Source of the DNA: UBA1737 sp964541525
GTDB lineage: Bacteria; Bacillota_I; Bacilli_A; ML615J-28; CAG-313
NCBI GenBank assembly: GCA_964541525.1
Contig: CAZIQF010000036.1
Location: 1-17,090 of the forward strand
DNA length: 17,090 nucleotides
Reading direction: 5' to 3'
Part shown: in pieces, positions 7,003 through 15,280 of the stretch
How positions within the stretch are numbered: the first letter of the stretch is position 1
Layout of the letters: every line of letters starts with the position of its first letter
Notes under the pieces: generated by a model
What the model was told of the DNA's origin: nothing
What the model saw: the letters and a program-made list of their open reading frames with translations, nothing else
Database searches by the model: none
Position numbers and translations under genes: made by a program

Positions 7003-7354
7003 TTACTGAAATCGCTCCATATTCTAAATTTTCATCGACATAACCTGCACTTTTACCAACCACTAGATATTTATTAGTTGTGGTCATAATCCCGATATAA
7101 TAAATTTTCTTTCCTGATTTAACTAATTCTTTAGCCTCTTCTAGGGTTGTTACGTGATCATACCAATAATAACAGTTATGATACATATCAGGAATATTCG
7201 GCTTTTTTTCGCATGGTTCACCTAAAATTTTAACAACATCTGCATAGAACATTCCGTCTTTAATTGCTTTATAATTGGTTTTATTTACACTAGTACAAGA
7301 TGTCATTAAACTAAGCATGATTATAAGCGTCAACATACATAAAAGTTTTTTCAT
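6995..7354 (-). CDS. Small lipoprotein, paralogue of the upstream lipoprotein
   Basis: This is a 119-residue protein with a classic lipoprotein signal (MKKLLCMLTLIIML, lipobox LMTSC, Cys20), so it should be anchored outside the membrane. The mature part begins with IKDGMFYADVVKILGEPCE, the GM..x..V..ILGxP pattern seen in SmpA/BLIP-like folds, then has a YYWY segment and a glycine-containing strand region. The same order of motifs occurs in the neighbour at 7354-7710, which argues for a tandem duplication. I start at the ATG at 7354. It overlaps the neighbour's TAA by one base and has GGGGTG seven bases upstream. The open frame reaches a TTG at 7369, but that start has no fitting ribosome site. 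Function unknown. Confidence 0.82.
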   Translation of the reverse strand: MKKLLCMLTLIIMLSLMTSCTSVNKTNYKAIKDGMFYADVVKILGEPCEKKPNIPDMYHNCYYWYDHVTTLEEAKELVKSGKKIYYIGIMTTTNKYLVVGKSAGYVDENLEYGAISVNV

Positions 7355-7710
7355 TATGCAACACCCCAAATTCCAGAAAATATATCATCTTTTTCGGCAA
7401 TCTTATAGTTGACATAATCATCACTATAGAATATTACACAATAATAAGTAACAGCTATTCCTTTTTCATACTTCCTATAAGCATCATCACTTGAAGATGC
7501 ACCGATAAACCAATAATAAACCATATAGTTTTGATCCATAATGTTTGATTCATCTGGCGCTCCCATAATACTTTCTACCTTTGTAATATCCATTCCAACT
7601 TTGATTTTTTTGAATTTTTTTGCATATGTTTCATTTTGTGTTGAAGTACATCCACTTAAAAAAGTTAAAATAGCAATTGATATTAATAATAGATTTTTAA
7701 TTCTTTTCAT
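7354..7710 (-). CDS. Small lipoprotein with GMxxxxVxxIMGxPDE motif
   Basis: This is a 118-residue lipoprotein with signal MKRIKNLLLISIAILTFLSGC (lipobox LSGC, Cys21). The mature region has IKVGMDITKVESIMGAPDE (36-54), the SmpA/BLIP-like pattern, then MVYYWFIG and a predicted strand-rich tail. It is first in an operon with its paralogue (1-base overlap) and a membrane protein. The ATG at 7710 is preferred: AGGTG sits six to seven bases upstream, and the GTG at 7719 is itself part of that ribosome site. An extended -10 promoter lies about 25 bases upstream. Such small domains often bind protein partners or peptidoglycan-modifying enzymes, but nothing here tells which. Confidence 0.82.
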   Translation of the reverse strand: MKRIKNLLLISIAILTFLSGCTSTQNETYAKKFKKIKVGMDITKVESIMGAPDESNIMDQNYMVYYWFIGASSSDDAYRKYEKGIAVTYYCVIFYSDDYVNYKIAEKDDIFSGIWGVA

Positions 7711-7732
7711 TTTATTCACCTGCTTTATCTAT

Positions 7733-7741
7733 AGTATAACA
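7733..7741 (-). promoter_or_regulatory. Extended -10 promoter of the lipoprotein/membrane operon
   Basis: The minus strand reads TGTTATACT, an extended -10 (TGn plus TATACT), 23 bases before the ATG at 7710. No convincing -35 is present in the A/T-rich stretch upstream. The AGGTG ribosome site lies between it and the start. Confidence 0.55.
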
Positions 7742-7795
7742 TATTTTTTTATTTATTATTGATTTATTACTTTTATATCGATTGTTCTAACTTGA

Positions 7796-8674
7796 TTAGG
7801 TATTTTTCTTGTTAAATTTATCTAATGTTACAAAGATTGTACCAATTATCATAATAACCAATGCGATATAGAAAGTATAATATGGTCTTTCATTAAAGAA
7901 AATAAACGCTAATCCAACACCAATAAATGGTGCAATCGCATAATATGCTGATGTTTTAGCTGAACCTAAATATCTTTGTGCAACTATATAAGTAAAAACT
8001 GATAACCCATAGGCAATAAATCCTAGTAATAATGCATATAGAATATATATATAATTAACAGTATTTTCTTTTAAAACTAACGCAATAATTATTGAACCTA
8101 TTCCTGAAAACAATCCCTTGATAATCACAATTTGAAATGGGTTTTTATTAGATATCGCTTTTGTGCAATTATTTTCTAATCCCCAACATAAACAAGCAAG
8201 TAATGCATATAATGAGCCCATGTTAAATTTTAGTTCAGCACCATTAAGTGATAAAAGCATACTTGCAAGTGTGATTAAGATGATGCCAATCCATAATTTT
8301 AAATTGATTTTTTCTTTAAATATAATCAATGCGATTAATGATGTTGCAACAATTTCTAAATTATTTAATAAAGATATGGACGATGAATTACTTTGTGAAA
8401 GACCGATTAATAAAAAAATTGGCGCTAATATATCTAATATTATCATTCCAATTACATATTTTAAATCGGTTTTTGCAAGCGATTCTTCTTTTTCTTTTTT
8501 GATAAATACTTTTCTTATACCATATACGATACACATGCCGATACCTGCTCCTAGATATAATAGTCCTGCAAGCATAGTAGAAGGAATTTCTGTTAATAAT
8601 ATTTTTGATATTGGTGTGCTAAATGCATAAAATATTGCTGCTAAAATTGCCATTACCATTCCTAATTTTTTCAT
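7796..8674 (-). CDS. EamA/DMT-superfamily transporter
   Basis: This is a 292-residue inner-membrane protein with about ten hydrophobic helices arranged as two repeats of five, the plan of the drug/metabolite transporter (EamA) family. The second repeat ends with LGSAKTSAYYAIAPFIGVGL followed by FIFFNERP, a strong EamA hallmark (last loop and ninth helix). The first repeat has the matching SSISLLNNLEIVATSLIALIIFKEKI segment. Members export or import amino acids, nucleosides, nucleotide sugars or drugs; the substrate cannot be read from sequence. I start at the ATG at 8674, with AAGGAAG nine bases upstream, rather than a TTG at 8743 that would overlap the -35 box. It has its own near-consensus promoter and no clear terminator before the lipoprotein operon. 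Confidence 0.9.
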   Translation of the reverse strand: MKKLGMVMAILAAIFYAFSTPISKILLTEIPSTMLAGLLYLGAGIGMCIVYGIRKVFIKKEKEESLAKTDLKYVIGMIILDILAPIFLLIGLSQSNSSSISLLNNLEIVATSLIALIIFKEKINLKLWIGIILITLASMLLSLNGAELKFNMGSLYALLACLCWGLENNCTKAISNKNPFQIVIIKGLFSGIGSIIIALVLKENTVNYIYILYALLLGFIAYGLSVFTYIVAQRYLGSAKTSAYYAIAPFIGVGLAFIFFNERPYYTFYIALVIMIIGTIFVTLDKFNKKNT

Positions 8675-8714
8675 TATATTGCTTCCTTTTTTCGTTAATT
8701 TAAAGTTATACTTT

Positions 8715-8743
8715 ATTTTAATCATAATTTTTATATCTGTCAA
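8715..8743 (-). promoter_or_regulatory. SigA-type promoter of the EamA transporter
   Basis: On the minus strand TTGACA (8738-8743) is followed by a 17-base spacer and TAAAAT (8715-8720). This is the best housekeeping promoter in the window. The predicted start near 8708 gives a leader of about 34 bases with the AAGGAAG ribosome site. Confidence 0.8.
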
Positions 8744-8749
8744 TTAATC

Positions 8750-8793
8750 TAAATATAAAAATATAACCAGTTATAGATTGTTATAACTGGTTA
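8750..8793 (-). terminator. Intrinsic terminator of the 8804 lipoprotein gene
   Basis: AACCAGTTATA (8765-8775) and TATAACTGGTT (8782-8792) form a perfect 11-bp stem (12 with the flanking T-A) around a 6-base loop. On the minus strand it is followed by a T-rich tail, ATATTTTTATATTT. It ends 11 bases after the stop codon. Confidence 0.85.
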
Positions 8794-8803
8794 ATTGATT
8801 TTA

Positions 8804-9184
8804 TTATTCAAAATCTTTCATTCCTTGTTCTGATCCGTAGTAAATACATTTACCACTTCTTTTGGCAGTAGTTTCTTTATCTTCTGCTTTTAAATCTTCA
8901 TATGCTGCTTTAGCATCTTTAGCTTCTTTATAGTATACTGCGATTACCCATTCACCAGAACTAAATAATTTGAAATCTTTTCCGAATACATATACTTTTT
9001 CAACTGCAGCATCTTTTGTATCAACAAAATTGCCAAGTAGTGATTCTACGACATCAGAAGAAATCACTGAATAGCCAGCTTTTTCCATTTTGTCTTCAGC
9101 TTTATCAACTGAAGGAACACATGATGTTAATGCAAGTAATGCAAAAACTAAAACAAATACGCTTAATCTTTTTAATAATTTCAT
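8804..9184 (-). CDS. Small secreted lipoprotein of unknown function
   Basis: This is a 126-residue protein with a clean lipoprotein signal (MKLLKRLSVFVLVFALLALTSC, Cys22 in lipobox LTSC). The mature part is rich in Lys, Glu, Asp and Ala, with a YVFGKDFKLFSSGEWVIAVYY strand region near 65-85. An Ala/Lys-rich helix near 86-105 and a GKCIYYGSEQGMKDFE ending follow. The run of strand, helix, and YYGxxQxxKxF resembles small lipoproteins I have seen in other Firmicutes, but I know of no function. It is transcribed alone, with its own promoter (9209-9236) and terminator. The ribosome site AAAGGAG lies about 10 bases upstream. The single free Cys in the mature protein is near the end. Confidence 0.82.
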   Translation of the reverse strand: MKLLKRLSVFVLVFALLALTSCVPSVDKAEDKMEKAGYSVISSDVVESLLGNFVDTKDAAVEKVYVFGKDFKLFSSGEWVIAVYYKEAKDAKAAYEDLKAEDKETTAKRSGKCIYYGSEQGMKDFE

Positions 9185-9208
9185 TTTTCTTATCTCCTTT
9201 GTGTAATT

Positions 9209-9236
9209 ATTATATCAAATATTATTTTATTTGCAA
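9209..9236 (-). promoter_or_regulatory. Promoter of the 8804 lipoprotein gene
   Basis: On the minus strand TTGCAA (9231-9236), a 16-base spacer and TATAAT (9209-9214) form a good sigma-A promoter. TG sits one base before the -10, making it extended too. The leader would be about 18 bases to the ATG at 9184. Confidence 0.75.
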
Positions 9237-9407
9237 GAAAAAATAATTATTTTTTAACTAGAATACATTTTTATTAGGTTAGAAGACATTAATGATTATC
9301 TATGGTGTTTTAATTTATTTTTGGTATGTAAATTACATACTCCTCACATGCCTAGATACTACAATATCTTTCTTTATGATAGGTGTGTGGGACTATATAT
9401 CTCTTCT
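9237..9407. other. Non-coding stretch with a short palindrome
   Basis: I see no gene or RNA here. The only structure is GTATGTAA-A-TTACATAC at 9324-9340, an 8-bp inverted repeat with a one-base centre, of unknown meaning. Short open frames on the plus strand that start here have no ribosome site and run antisense into the pseudogene. Confidence 0.4.
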
Positions 9408-10080
9408 CTATATATCCATACTATTAATATTAGACAAAAATTCAACAATTCCAATTGTAGTTGTACCATATTCATCATGAATAACTTTTATTGGATTTCT
9501 AACAACAATTATCTTTTTAAATGAATCATCAATGTTAATAAGTGATTTTCTTTCTTGTTTAACTATAGATTCATCATATAATTGATAAGCAGATTGTATA
9601 TAGCATTTTTTACTTCCTTTTATTGCTACAAAGTCTATCTCCCATTGTGTTCTTGTTGAAATGTTTTTTCATTTTTAGAATAAATAACCACTACTCCTAC
9701 ATTAACTGAATATCCACGATATATTCATTCATTATAAATAATATTCTCCATAACATGCCCAAAATCTGATTGTAGGAAATCTACATATCAATCTTTATTA
9801 ATGTTTCCCATTAATTCTAAAAATTCTTTATTTAAATATGCAATATTAGTTTTTAGAGCACCACTGCCTTTTACTTCTATCTATATCTGCCACTCTATCT
9901 GAAAATATCCATTTATATTAATCGATTGTTGCATTATAGTTATAAATCTAAGTTTGTTTAATTTGTTATACTATAGCTTTAATCTTTGATTCATAATAAT
10001 AGTACATCTAAACATTCACAGGCAGCCTTTTGTGATAAGTCTTCTACATCTTGTATTGATGATGTTTTACTTATATAGAA
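9408..10080 (-). pseudogene. Decayed DUF4143-type AAA ATPase (C-terminal half)
   Basis: The minus strand spells a recognisable C-terminal domain of the AAA_14/DUF4143 ATPase family. From left to right in the protein it reads GHVMENIIYNE, then IYRGYSVNVGV, then QWEIDFVAIKGSKKCYIQSA, then SLINIDDSFKKIIVV, ending at TAG 9408-9410. It is broken in at least three places. In-frame TGA codons lie at 9788-9790 and 9725-9727. A one-base frameshift near 9664-9669 sits where an A6 run would need to be A7. A further piece (YISKTSSIQDVEDLSQKAA) lies near 10020-10080 beyond more stops, but matching it to this family is weak. The Walker A region at the N-terminus was not found. Intact members are ATPases of poorly known role, often in accessory DNA. 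No start or promoter survives. The decay suggests an old, nonfunctional acquisition. Confidence 0.82.
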
Positions 10081-10235
10081 TCTTAAGAATCGACTTAAAT
10101 ATTCATTAGCTATTAATTATTTTAATTGTTTCTTATTTTGCATAATGATATCTTATAGTTTAATTCCCCACGAAAGCAACTTCTAGTCTGTGGCTAATCT
10201 CCTATAGACGTTAAATCTAAATGTTTCATAAACGC

Positions 10236-10265
10236 ACAAAAACGGTGTAGAATTTTACACCGTTT
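10236..10265 (-). terminator. Intrinsic terminator of the PFOR gene
   Basis: AAACGGTGTA (10240-10249) and TACACCGTTT (10256-10265) form a perfect 10-bp stem around a 6-base loop. On the minus strand TTTTT and then GTGCG follow. It lies 18 bases after the stop codon of the oxidoreductase. Confidence 0.9.
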
Positions 10266-10283
10266 CTTTTATATATTTAGGAA

Positions 10284-13200
10284 TTATTTTGTGTAATCCA
10301 TTGCTAAGTATTTTTGATACATTGCATATCTTCTCTTAGCTTCTGCTTTGTTTTCAGCAAGTAGTGCTTCTGCTTTCGTAGGATTGATGCTCTTTAATTG
10401 AGCGTAACGAGTTTCACCCATTAAGTATTCATCATATTTATCCCAATCTGGTTCTTTAGAATCGATTTGTAATGGATTTAATCCTTGTTCTGCACGACGT
10501 GGATCAAAACGAAGTAATGTCCAGTAACCACATTCTACAGCTAATTTAGCTTCTACTTGTGATTTACCCATACCTTTTCTTACACCATGGTTAATACATG
10601 GAGAGTAAGCAATCACAATTGATGGACCATTATATGATTCAGCTTCACGCATTGCTTTTAATAATTGTGCTTGGCTTGCACCATGTGAAACATATGCAAC
10701 ATATACATGACCATAAGACATTGCAATCGCAGCTAGGTCTTTCTTCTTACCTGATTTACCACTAGCTGTAAATTTAGCAATTGATGCAGTTGGAGATGAT
10801 TTAGATGATTGACCACCAGTATTAGAGTATACTTCTGTATCAAGAACCAAAATATTGATATCTTCTTGGTTAGCAATCACATGATCTAATCCACCATAGC
10901 CAATGTCATAAGCCCATCCGTCACCACCGAATACCCATTGTGAACGTTTAACTAAATGATCTTTAAGTGATAAAATGCGTTTTGCAACATCACAACCACA
11001 TGATTCAAGAAGTGGAACTAGTTTGTCAGCAACTTCTCTTGTTACTTGGTAGCTATTTCTATTTTCTAACCATCTTGTGAATAGGCTTCTTACTTCTTCT
11101 GAACCATGTTCAGATGCAAGTGCTTCTTCCATTAATGTAGCAATTTGATCGCGAAGTGCAGTATCTGCTGCAAGCATACCAAAGCCAAATTCAGCATTAT
11201 CTTCAAATAATGAGTTAGCCCATGCTGGACCTTGTCCTAAAGCATTAGTTGTATATGGAGATGCTGGGAATGAGCCACCATAAATTGATGAACATCCTGT
11301 TGCGTTTGCAACTACCATATGATCACCAAATAATTGTGAAATTAATTTAACGTATGGAGTTTCACCACATCCACCACAAGCACCTGAGAATTCAAATAAT
11401 GGTTGAGCAAATTGTGAGTTTTTAGGGTTAGCCATCTTGTCTACTAAGTTTTCTTTGTATGATACTTGTTCAAAGAAATATTTAGCTCGAGCAACTTGTC
11501 CATCATTTTCTGCTTTTTCAATTGGAACCATCTTAAGAGCTTTATGAACATTACCTTCTTTATCTTTCTTACCAGGACATGTGTTTACACATACTTCACA
11601 ACCTGTACAATCTAATGTAGAAATTTGGATTGAATAGCTTAAGCCTTCTAACCCTTTACCTACAGCAGGAAGAACAACTGTTCCTTCTGGAGCATTAGCC
11701 ATTTCTTCTTGAGTTGCAAGGAATGGTCTAACTACTGCATGTGGACATGCAAATGAACATTGGTTACATTGAATACAGTTTGAAGAATCCCATTCTGGAA
11801 CGAAGTTAGCAATACCACGTTTTTCCCAAGCAGCTGTTCCACTAGGAAGTGTACCATCTTCATAACCATTAAATGCAGAAACTGGTAAATCATAACCTTT
11901 TACAGCGTTAACTGGGTCAGCAACATTTCTTACGAATTCAGGACGATTTTGATCAACTACAACTGTTTCTGGTTCAAGTTTCTTCCATTGTGATTTAACT
12001 TTAACTTCAACCAATGCATCACCACCAACTTCGATAGCTTTGTAGTTTAAGTCAACGATTGCTTGCCCTTTCTTAGAGTATGCTTTAAATGCATATTTTT
12101 TCATTAAATCTTGTGCAGTTTCATATGGCATAATTTGTTCATTTAATTTGAAGAATGCTGATTGTAAAATTGTGTTAGTTCTTCCACCTAAACCAATTTG
12201 ACGAGCTAAGTTAACTGCATCAATAATATAGAATTTAGCATGTTTTTCAGCTAGTTGTTTCTTAAATGAATTAGGTAAGTGTTCTTCGATTTCTTTCTTT
12301 GAATGAACTGTGTTAAGCAAGAATGTTCCACCATCTTTTAAAGCAGCAAGCATATCATATTTACCAACATATGATTCAAGTGAACATGAAACAAAGTCAG
12401 CAGTTGATACTAAGTAAGGAGCGTTAATTGGTTTAGGACCAAAACGTAAGTGAGAACGTGTAACACCACCTGATTTTTTAGAGTCATATGCAAAATAAGC
12501 TTGTGCATATTGGTCAGTATTATCACCAATGATTTTGATTGTGTTTTTATTAGCACCAACAGTACCGTCACTACCTAAACCCCAGAATACTAATTCTGTA
12601 GTACCATCTAATAATTTAACTTCTTTTCCAACTGGAATTGAAAGGTTAGTAACATCATCGTTAATACCTACAGTAAAGCCATTCCAACCTTTTTTAGCTA
12701 AATGAGCATAAACAGCAAGCATTTGAGCTGGAGTTGTATCTCTACTAGATAGACCATATCTACCACCAATGATATATGGAGCTTTTAGGCCATTGAAAGC
12801 AGCACAAATATCTAAGTATAGAGGTTCGCCTAAACTTCCTGGTTCTTTAGTACGATCTAATACTGCAATACGTTTTACTGTTTGAGGTAATACTTTTAGT
12901 AAATAGTCTTTTGCAAATGGACGATATAAGTGAACATTTACACAACCAACTTTTTTACCTTTAGCATTTAAATGATCAACTGCTTGTTTTAATGTGTCAC
13001 AAACTGAACCCATTGCAACAACAACGTCAGTTGCATCTGGTGCACCATAGTAAACAAATGGAGCGTATTCTCTACCAGTTACTTCACTAATTTTTGCCAT
13101 ATAGTCTGCAACTACAGCTGGAACTTCATTGTAGAATTTATTTTGTGCTTCTCTTGTTTGGAAGTAAACGTCATCATTTTGAGCTGTACCACGAGTAACA

Positions 13201-13841
13201 GGGTGTTCAAATGTTAATGTGCGTTTACGGAAAGCTTCAACGGCATCACGATCTAATAATTGATCGAATACTTCATAATCCATAACTTCGACTTTTTGAA
13301 TTTCATGAGAAGTACGGAAACCATCAAAGAAATGCATTACTGGAAGGCTTGTTTTGATTGCTGCAAGATGAGCAATACCAGCTAAATCCATAACTTCTTG
13401 AACAGAACTTGATGCAAGCATTACCCAACCTGTTTGACGACATGCCATAACATCTTGATGATCACCAAAAATTGATAAACTTTGTGCAGCAAGGGCACGA
13501 GCAGAGACATGCATAACACCTGGTAATAATTCACCAGCAATTTTATACATGTTAGGAACTTTTAATAATAATCCTTGTGATGCAGTAAATGTTGTAGTTA
13601 GTGCACCACCTTGTAGTGAACCATGAACTGTACCAGCAGCACCTGCTTCTGATTGCATTTCTACTACTTTAATTGGCATACCGAATAGGTTTTTCTTGCC
13701 TTTAGATGCCCATTCTTCTAAATACTCAGCCATTGGTGATGACGGAGTAATAGGGTAAATACCAGCTACTTCAGTAAACGCATAGGCACACCAAGCAGCT
13801 GCTTGATTTCCATCCATCGATTGGAAAACTTTTTTAGACAT
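10284..13841 (-). CDS. nifJ: Pyruvate:ferredoxin (flavodoxin) oxidoreductase, single chain
   Basis: This enzyme converts pyruvate and CoA to acetyl-CoA and CO2, passing two electrons to ferredoxin or flavodoxin. It is the main pyruvate-oxidising route in anaerobes. At 1185 residues it is full length for the homodimeric form. The TPP/pyruvate domain at the N-terminus has IYPITPSSPMAEY (Thr32) and Arg115 (SARAL). The two-cluster ferredoxin domain has Cys689/692/695/699 and Cys745/748/751/755. The third, proximal cluster is bound by Cys822, 825 (ACGGCGE), 850 and 1082. The TPP-binding motif starts GGDGWAYDIGYGG (972-984) and ends near NTGGQSS (1007-1013). All expected ligands are present. The start has TAGGAGG about 8 bases upstream. 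It is a single-gene unit with its own promoter and terminator. Its codon use looks more GC-tolerant than its neighbours', as expected of a highly expressed gene. Confidence 0.97.
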   Translation of the reverse strand: MSKKVFQSMDGNQAAAWCAYAFTEVAGIYPITPSSPMAEYLEEWASKGKKNLFGMPIKVVEMQSEAGAAGTVHGSLQGGALTTTFTASQGLLLKVPNMYKIAGELLPGVMHVSARALAAQSLSIFGDHQDVMACRQTGWVMLASSSVQEVMDLAGIAHLAAIKTSLPVMHFFDGFRTSHEIQKVEVMDYEVFDQLLDRDAVEAFRKRTLTFEHPVTRGTAQNDDVYFQTREAQNKFYNEVPAVVADYMAKISEVTGREYAPFVYYGAPDATDVVVAMGSVCDTLKQAVDHLNAKGKKVGCVNVHLYRPFAKDYLLKVLPQTVKRIAVLDRTKEPGSLGEPLYLDICAAFNGLKAPYIIGGRYGLSSRDTTPAQMLAVYAHLAKKGWNGFTVGINDDVTNLSIPVGKEVKLLDGTTELVFWGLGSDGTVGANKNTIKIIGDNTDQYAQAYFAYDSKKSGGVTRSHLRFGPKPINAPYLVSTADFVSCSLESYVGKYDMLAALKDGGTFLLNTVHSKKEIEEHLPNSFKKQLAEKHAKFYIIDAVNLARQIGLGGRTNTILQSAFFKLNEQIMPYETAQDLMKKYAFKAYSKKGQAIVDLNYKAIEVGGDALVEVKVKSQWKKLEPETVVVDQNRPEFVRNVADPVNAVKGYDLPVSAFNGYEDGTLPSGTAAWEKRGIANFVPEWDSSNCIQCNQCSFACPHAVVRPFLATQEEMANAPEGTVVLPAVGKGLEGLSYSIQISTLDCTGCEVCVNTCPGKKDKEGNVHKALKMVPIEKAENDGQVARAKYFFEQVSYKENLVDKMANPKNSQFAQPLFEFSGACGGCGETPYVKLISQLFGDHMVVANATGCSSIYGGSFPASPYTTNALGQGPAWANSLFEDNAEFGFGMLAADTALRDQIATLMEEALASEHGSEEVRSLFTRWLENRNSYQVTREVADKLVPLLESCGCDVAKRILSLKDHLVKRSQWVFGGDGWAYDIGYGGLDHVIANQEDINILVLDTEVYSNTGGQSSKSSPTASIAKFTASGKSGKKKDLAAIAMSYGHVYVAYVSHGASQAQLLKAMREAESYNGPSIVIAYSPCINHGVRKGMGKSQVEAKLAVECGYWTLLRFDPRRAEQGLNPLQIDSKEPDWDKYDEYLMGETRYAQLKSINPTKAEALLAENKAEAKRRYAMYQKYLAMDYTK

Positions 13842-13876
13842 AAATAATTCCTCCTATTTATCTTTAATACGTACTT

Positions 13877-13885
13877 ATTATATCA
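13877..13885 (-). promoter_or_regulatory. Extended -10 promoter of nifJ
   Basis: The minus strand reads TGATATAAT, a perfect extended -10. The best -35 candidate is ATGCAA at 13899-13904 with a 16-base spacer, a weak match. Transcription would start near 13870, leaving a leader of about 29 bases with TAGGAGG. Confidence 0.65.
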
Positions 13886-13951
13886 TATTTTGTATTTTTT
13901 GCATAGTGATTAGGATAAAAACTTTATTTTTAAAAGATTTAGTGTTTATTT

Positions 13952-13999
13952 GACTAATTTGTTTGTCCGAATTCAGAACAAAATATTTTTTTATTAGTC
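13952..13999. promoter_or_regulatory. Nested inverted repeats upstream of nifJ
   Basis: GACTAAT (13952-13958) and ATTAGTC (13993-13999) are a perfect 7-bp pair. They enclose TTTGTCC (13962-13968) and GAACAAA (13976-13982), matching at 6 of 7 around GAATTCA. The site is about 80-130 bases upstream of the predicted nifJ start of transcription. TATTTGACT also occurs twice around it (13947-13955, 14001-14009). This could be an operator or the remains of a terminator; no known regulator motif is recognised. Confidence 0.4.
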
Positions 14000-14074
14000 C
14001 TATTTGACTTATATCGATCAAGAATAATTATTATTTCACTGTACCAATTTATATTCTAAAAATTAATGCTTTTT

Positions 14075-14112
14075 AAAAAAAATTACTCTAACAAAATTGT
14101 TAAAGTAATTTT
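14075..14112 (-). terminator. Intrinsic terminator of the 14122 gene
   Basis: AAATTACT pairs with AGTAATTT and, after one C-A mismatch, TAACA pairs with TGTTA around AAAT. On the minus strand the stem is followed by eight T residues. It ends 10 bases after the stop codon. Confidence 0.88.
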
Positions 14113-14121
14113 GACTATTGA

Positions 14122-15255
14122 TTAATCTTCAATTTTTTTTCTTTTCCAACTACAAAATCTCCCTATAATACTGATGCCAATTGTGATGACATTTGCAAGA
14201 AGCACAATGATAATGGCAGCATCAAAGTTTCCATAGAAGAATAGACTAAGTAGTCTTGAATATTCTGTATAGTGATATTTTAAGAAATAGTCAAGCGGAA
14301 GATAATTGTGTAACATTAGAAGTGCTAAACAAATTGCGCCAACAACAATACTTTTAATAAAAGTATGTGGATATTTTCTTCCCTTTATCCCTTTAATACC
14401 ATTAAAGATTAAGATGATAGAATGAATAAAAATAATTAGGATGACGATCCCTAAACCAATTAGCGGTAATGGATTATAGAACTCATCATCGGCAACAACA
14501 CTTTTACATTTATTGATGAATGTTAAATCTTGATTACTATATTTATTCCAAACGGCCTTATCTACTTCCAATGCATTGGAAAAACTAGTTAAAAGGTGTT
14601 TAAGATAAATACCATCTTTACTTACATCTTCTAGTGTCATATTAATTAGTTCTTGATCACAACCTAAATATAATAAAAATAATTCATCACAGACATGGCT
14701 AATCGCTGCACTGGTTAAAAATGGTTCGACTTGATCAATTGACGTAATTTCTTCATTGGAGTCTTTTACTCTTTGATAAATTTGACCTTTATAGTAGTTA
14801 AGTTCCTTTTCAATTTCTGCTTCCTTTAAGGTTTTAAATTCTTCTTCACCTTTTAAGTCAGTCAATACTTTTTCGATTAGTTTTACCTCTTCATCAGTAG
14901 ATGTATGAGTTAGGGTTCCTTCTACTCCCGTAACTGCTTTATATATTGCGTTTAGTACTTCATAATCATTGTACTCATAAAAGCGTTCACTGTCATTGTT
15001 AATAATTGAATAAGCTAAGTTATTATAAATGTAATAGTTAGTTTTATATTCTTCTTGTGATTCTTTTGAAAGTCCTGAATTGGTTAAATTGTTACGATAT
15101 GCGGGGAGAAATGTTGGTTCCATTATTTGTGCGAATAGTTCGGTATTATGTTGTTTTACTAATTCTGCATCAAATTTGTAAATTGGCATCGTAATTACTG
15201 CAAGCACACTGATGATACCAACAATAAACATTACGAAATATAAGATTTTTTTCAT
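14122..15255 (-). CDS. Unknown membrane protein with a large extracytoplasmic helical domain
   Basis: I do not recognise this 377-residue protein. It has an N-terminal transmembrane helix or uncleaved signal (5-25). A region of about 230 residues follows (28-260), polar, rich in Glu, Lys, Asn and Tyr and probably helical, that should face outward. Three more helices lie at about 262-284, 300-318 and 344-366, with a basic cytosolic tail CSWKRKKIED. The segment TDEEVKLIEKVLTDLKGEEEFKTL near 120-143 looks like a coiled helix pair. It is a single-gene unit with promoter TTGCTT-N17-TATAAT, AAAGGAGG about 10 bases before the ATG, and a strong terminator. It is divergent from the radical SAM gene, with a 109-base shared promoter region. 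No enzyme motif is visible. Confidence 0.82.
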   Translation of the reverse strand: MKKILYFVMFIVGIISVLAVITMPIYKFDAELVKQHNTELFAQIMEPTFLPAYRNNLTNSGLSKESQEEYKTNYYIYNNLAYSIINNDSERFYEYNDYEVLNAIYKAVTGVEGTLTHTSTDEEVKLIEKVLTDLKGEEEFKTLKEAEIEKELNYYKGQIYQRVKDSNEEITSIDQVEPFLTSAAISHVCDELFLLYLGCDQELINMTLEDVSKDGIYLKHLLTSFSNALEVDKAVWNKYSNQDLTFINKCKSVVADDEFYNPLPLIGLGIVILIIFIHSIILIFNGIKGIKGRKYPHTFIKSIVVGAICLALLMLHNYLPLDYFLKYHYTEYSRLLSLFFYGNFDAAIIIVLLANVITIGISIIGRFCSWKRKKIED

Positions 15256-15280
15256 TTTTTACTTTCCTCCTTTTTCTGTT

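Noticed and set aside
7355..7369. TTG start at 7369 for the second lipoprotein (and GTG at 7719 for the first)
   Set aside because: The ATGs at 7354 and 7710 have well-spaced ribosome sites and give clean lipoprotein signals. The GTG is part of the ribosome site itself.
8163..8630. 155-residue open frame on the plus strand
   Set aside because: It is antisense to the transporter gene, has no ribosome site or promoter, and its composition mirrors the hydrophobic codons of the opposite strand.
8675..8743. Longer start of the EamA transporter (TTG at 8743)
   Set aside because: It would overlap the near-consensus -35 and -10 boxes. The ATG at 8674 has a proper ribosome site and begins the first membrane helix correctly.
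9292..9480. Short plus-strand open frames in the 9.3-9.5 kb gap
   Set aside because: There is no ribosome site, no family-like sequence, and they overlap antisense to a clear pseudogene.
9408..10080. Genome-wide use of TGA as Trp (code 4) to rescue the ATPase pseudogene
   Set aside because: All intact genes use TGG for Trp and sufU stops at TGA. A frameshift and other stops also break the ATPase frame.
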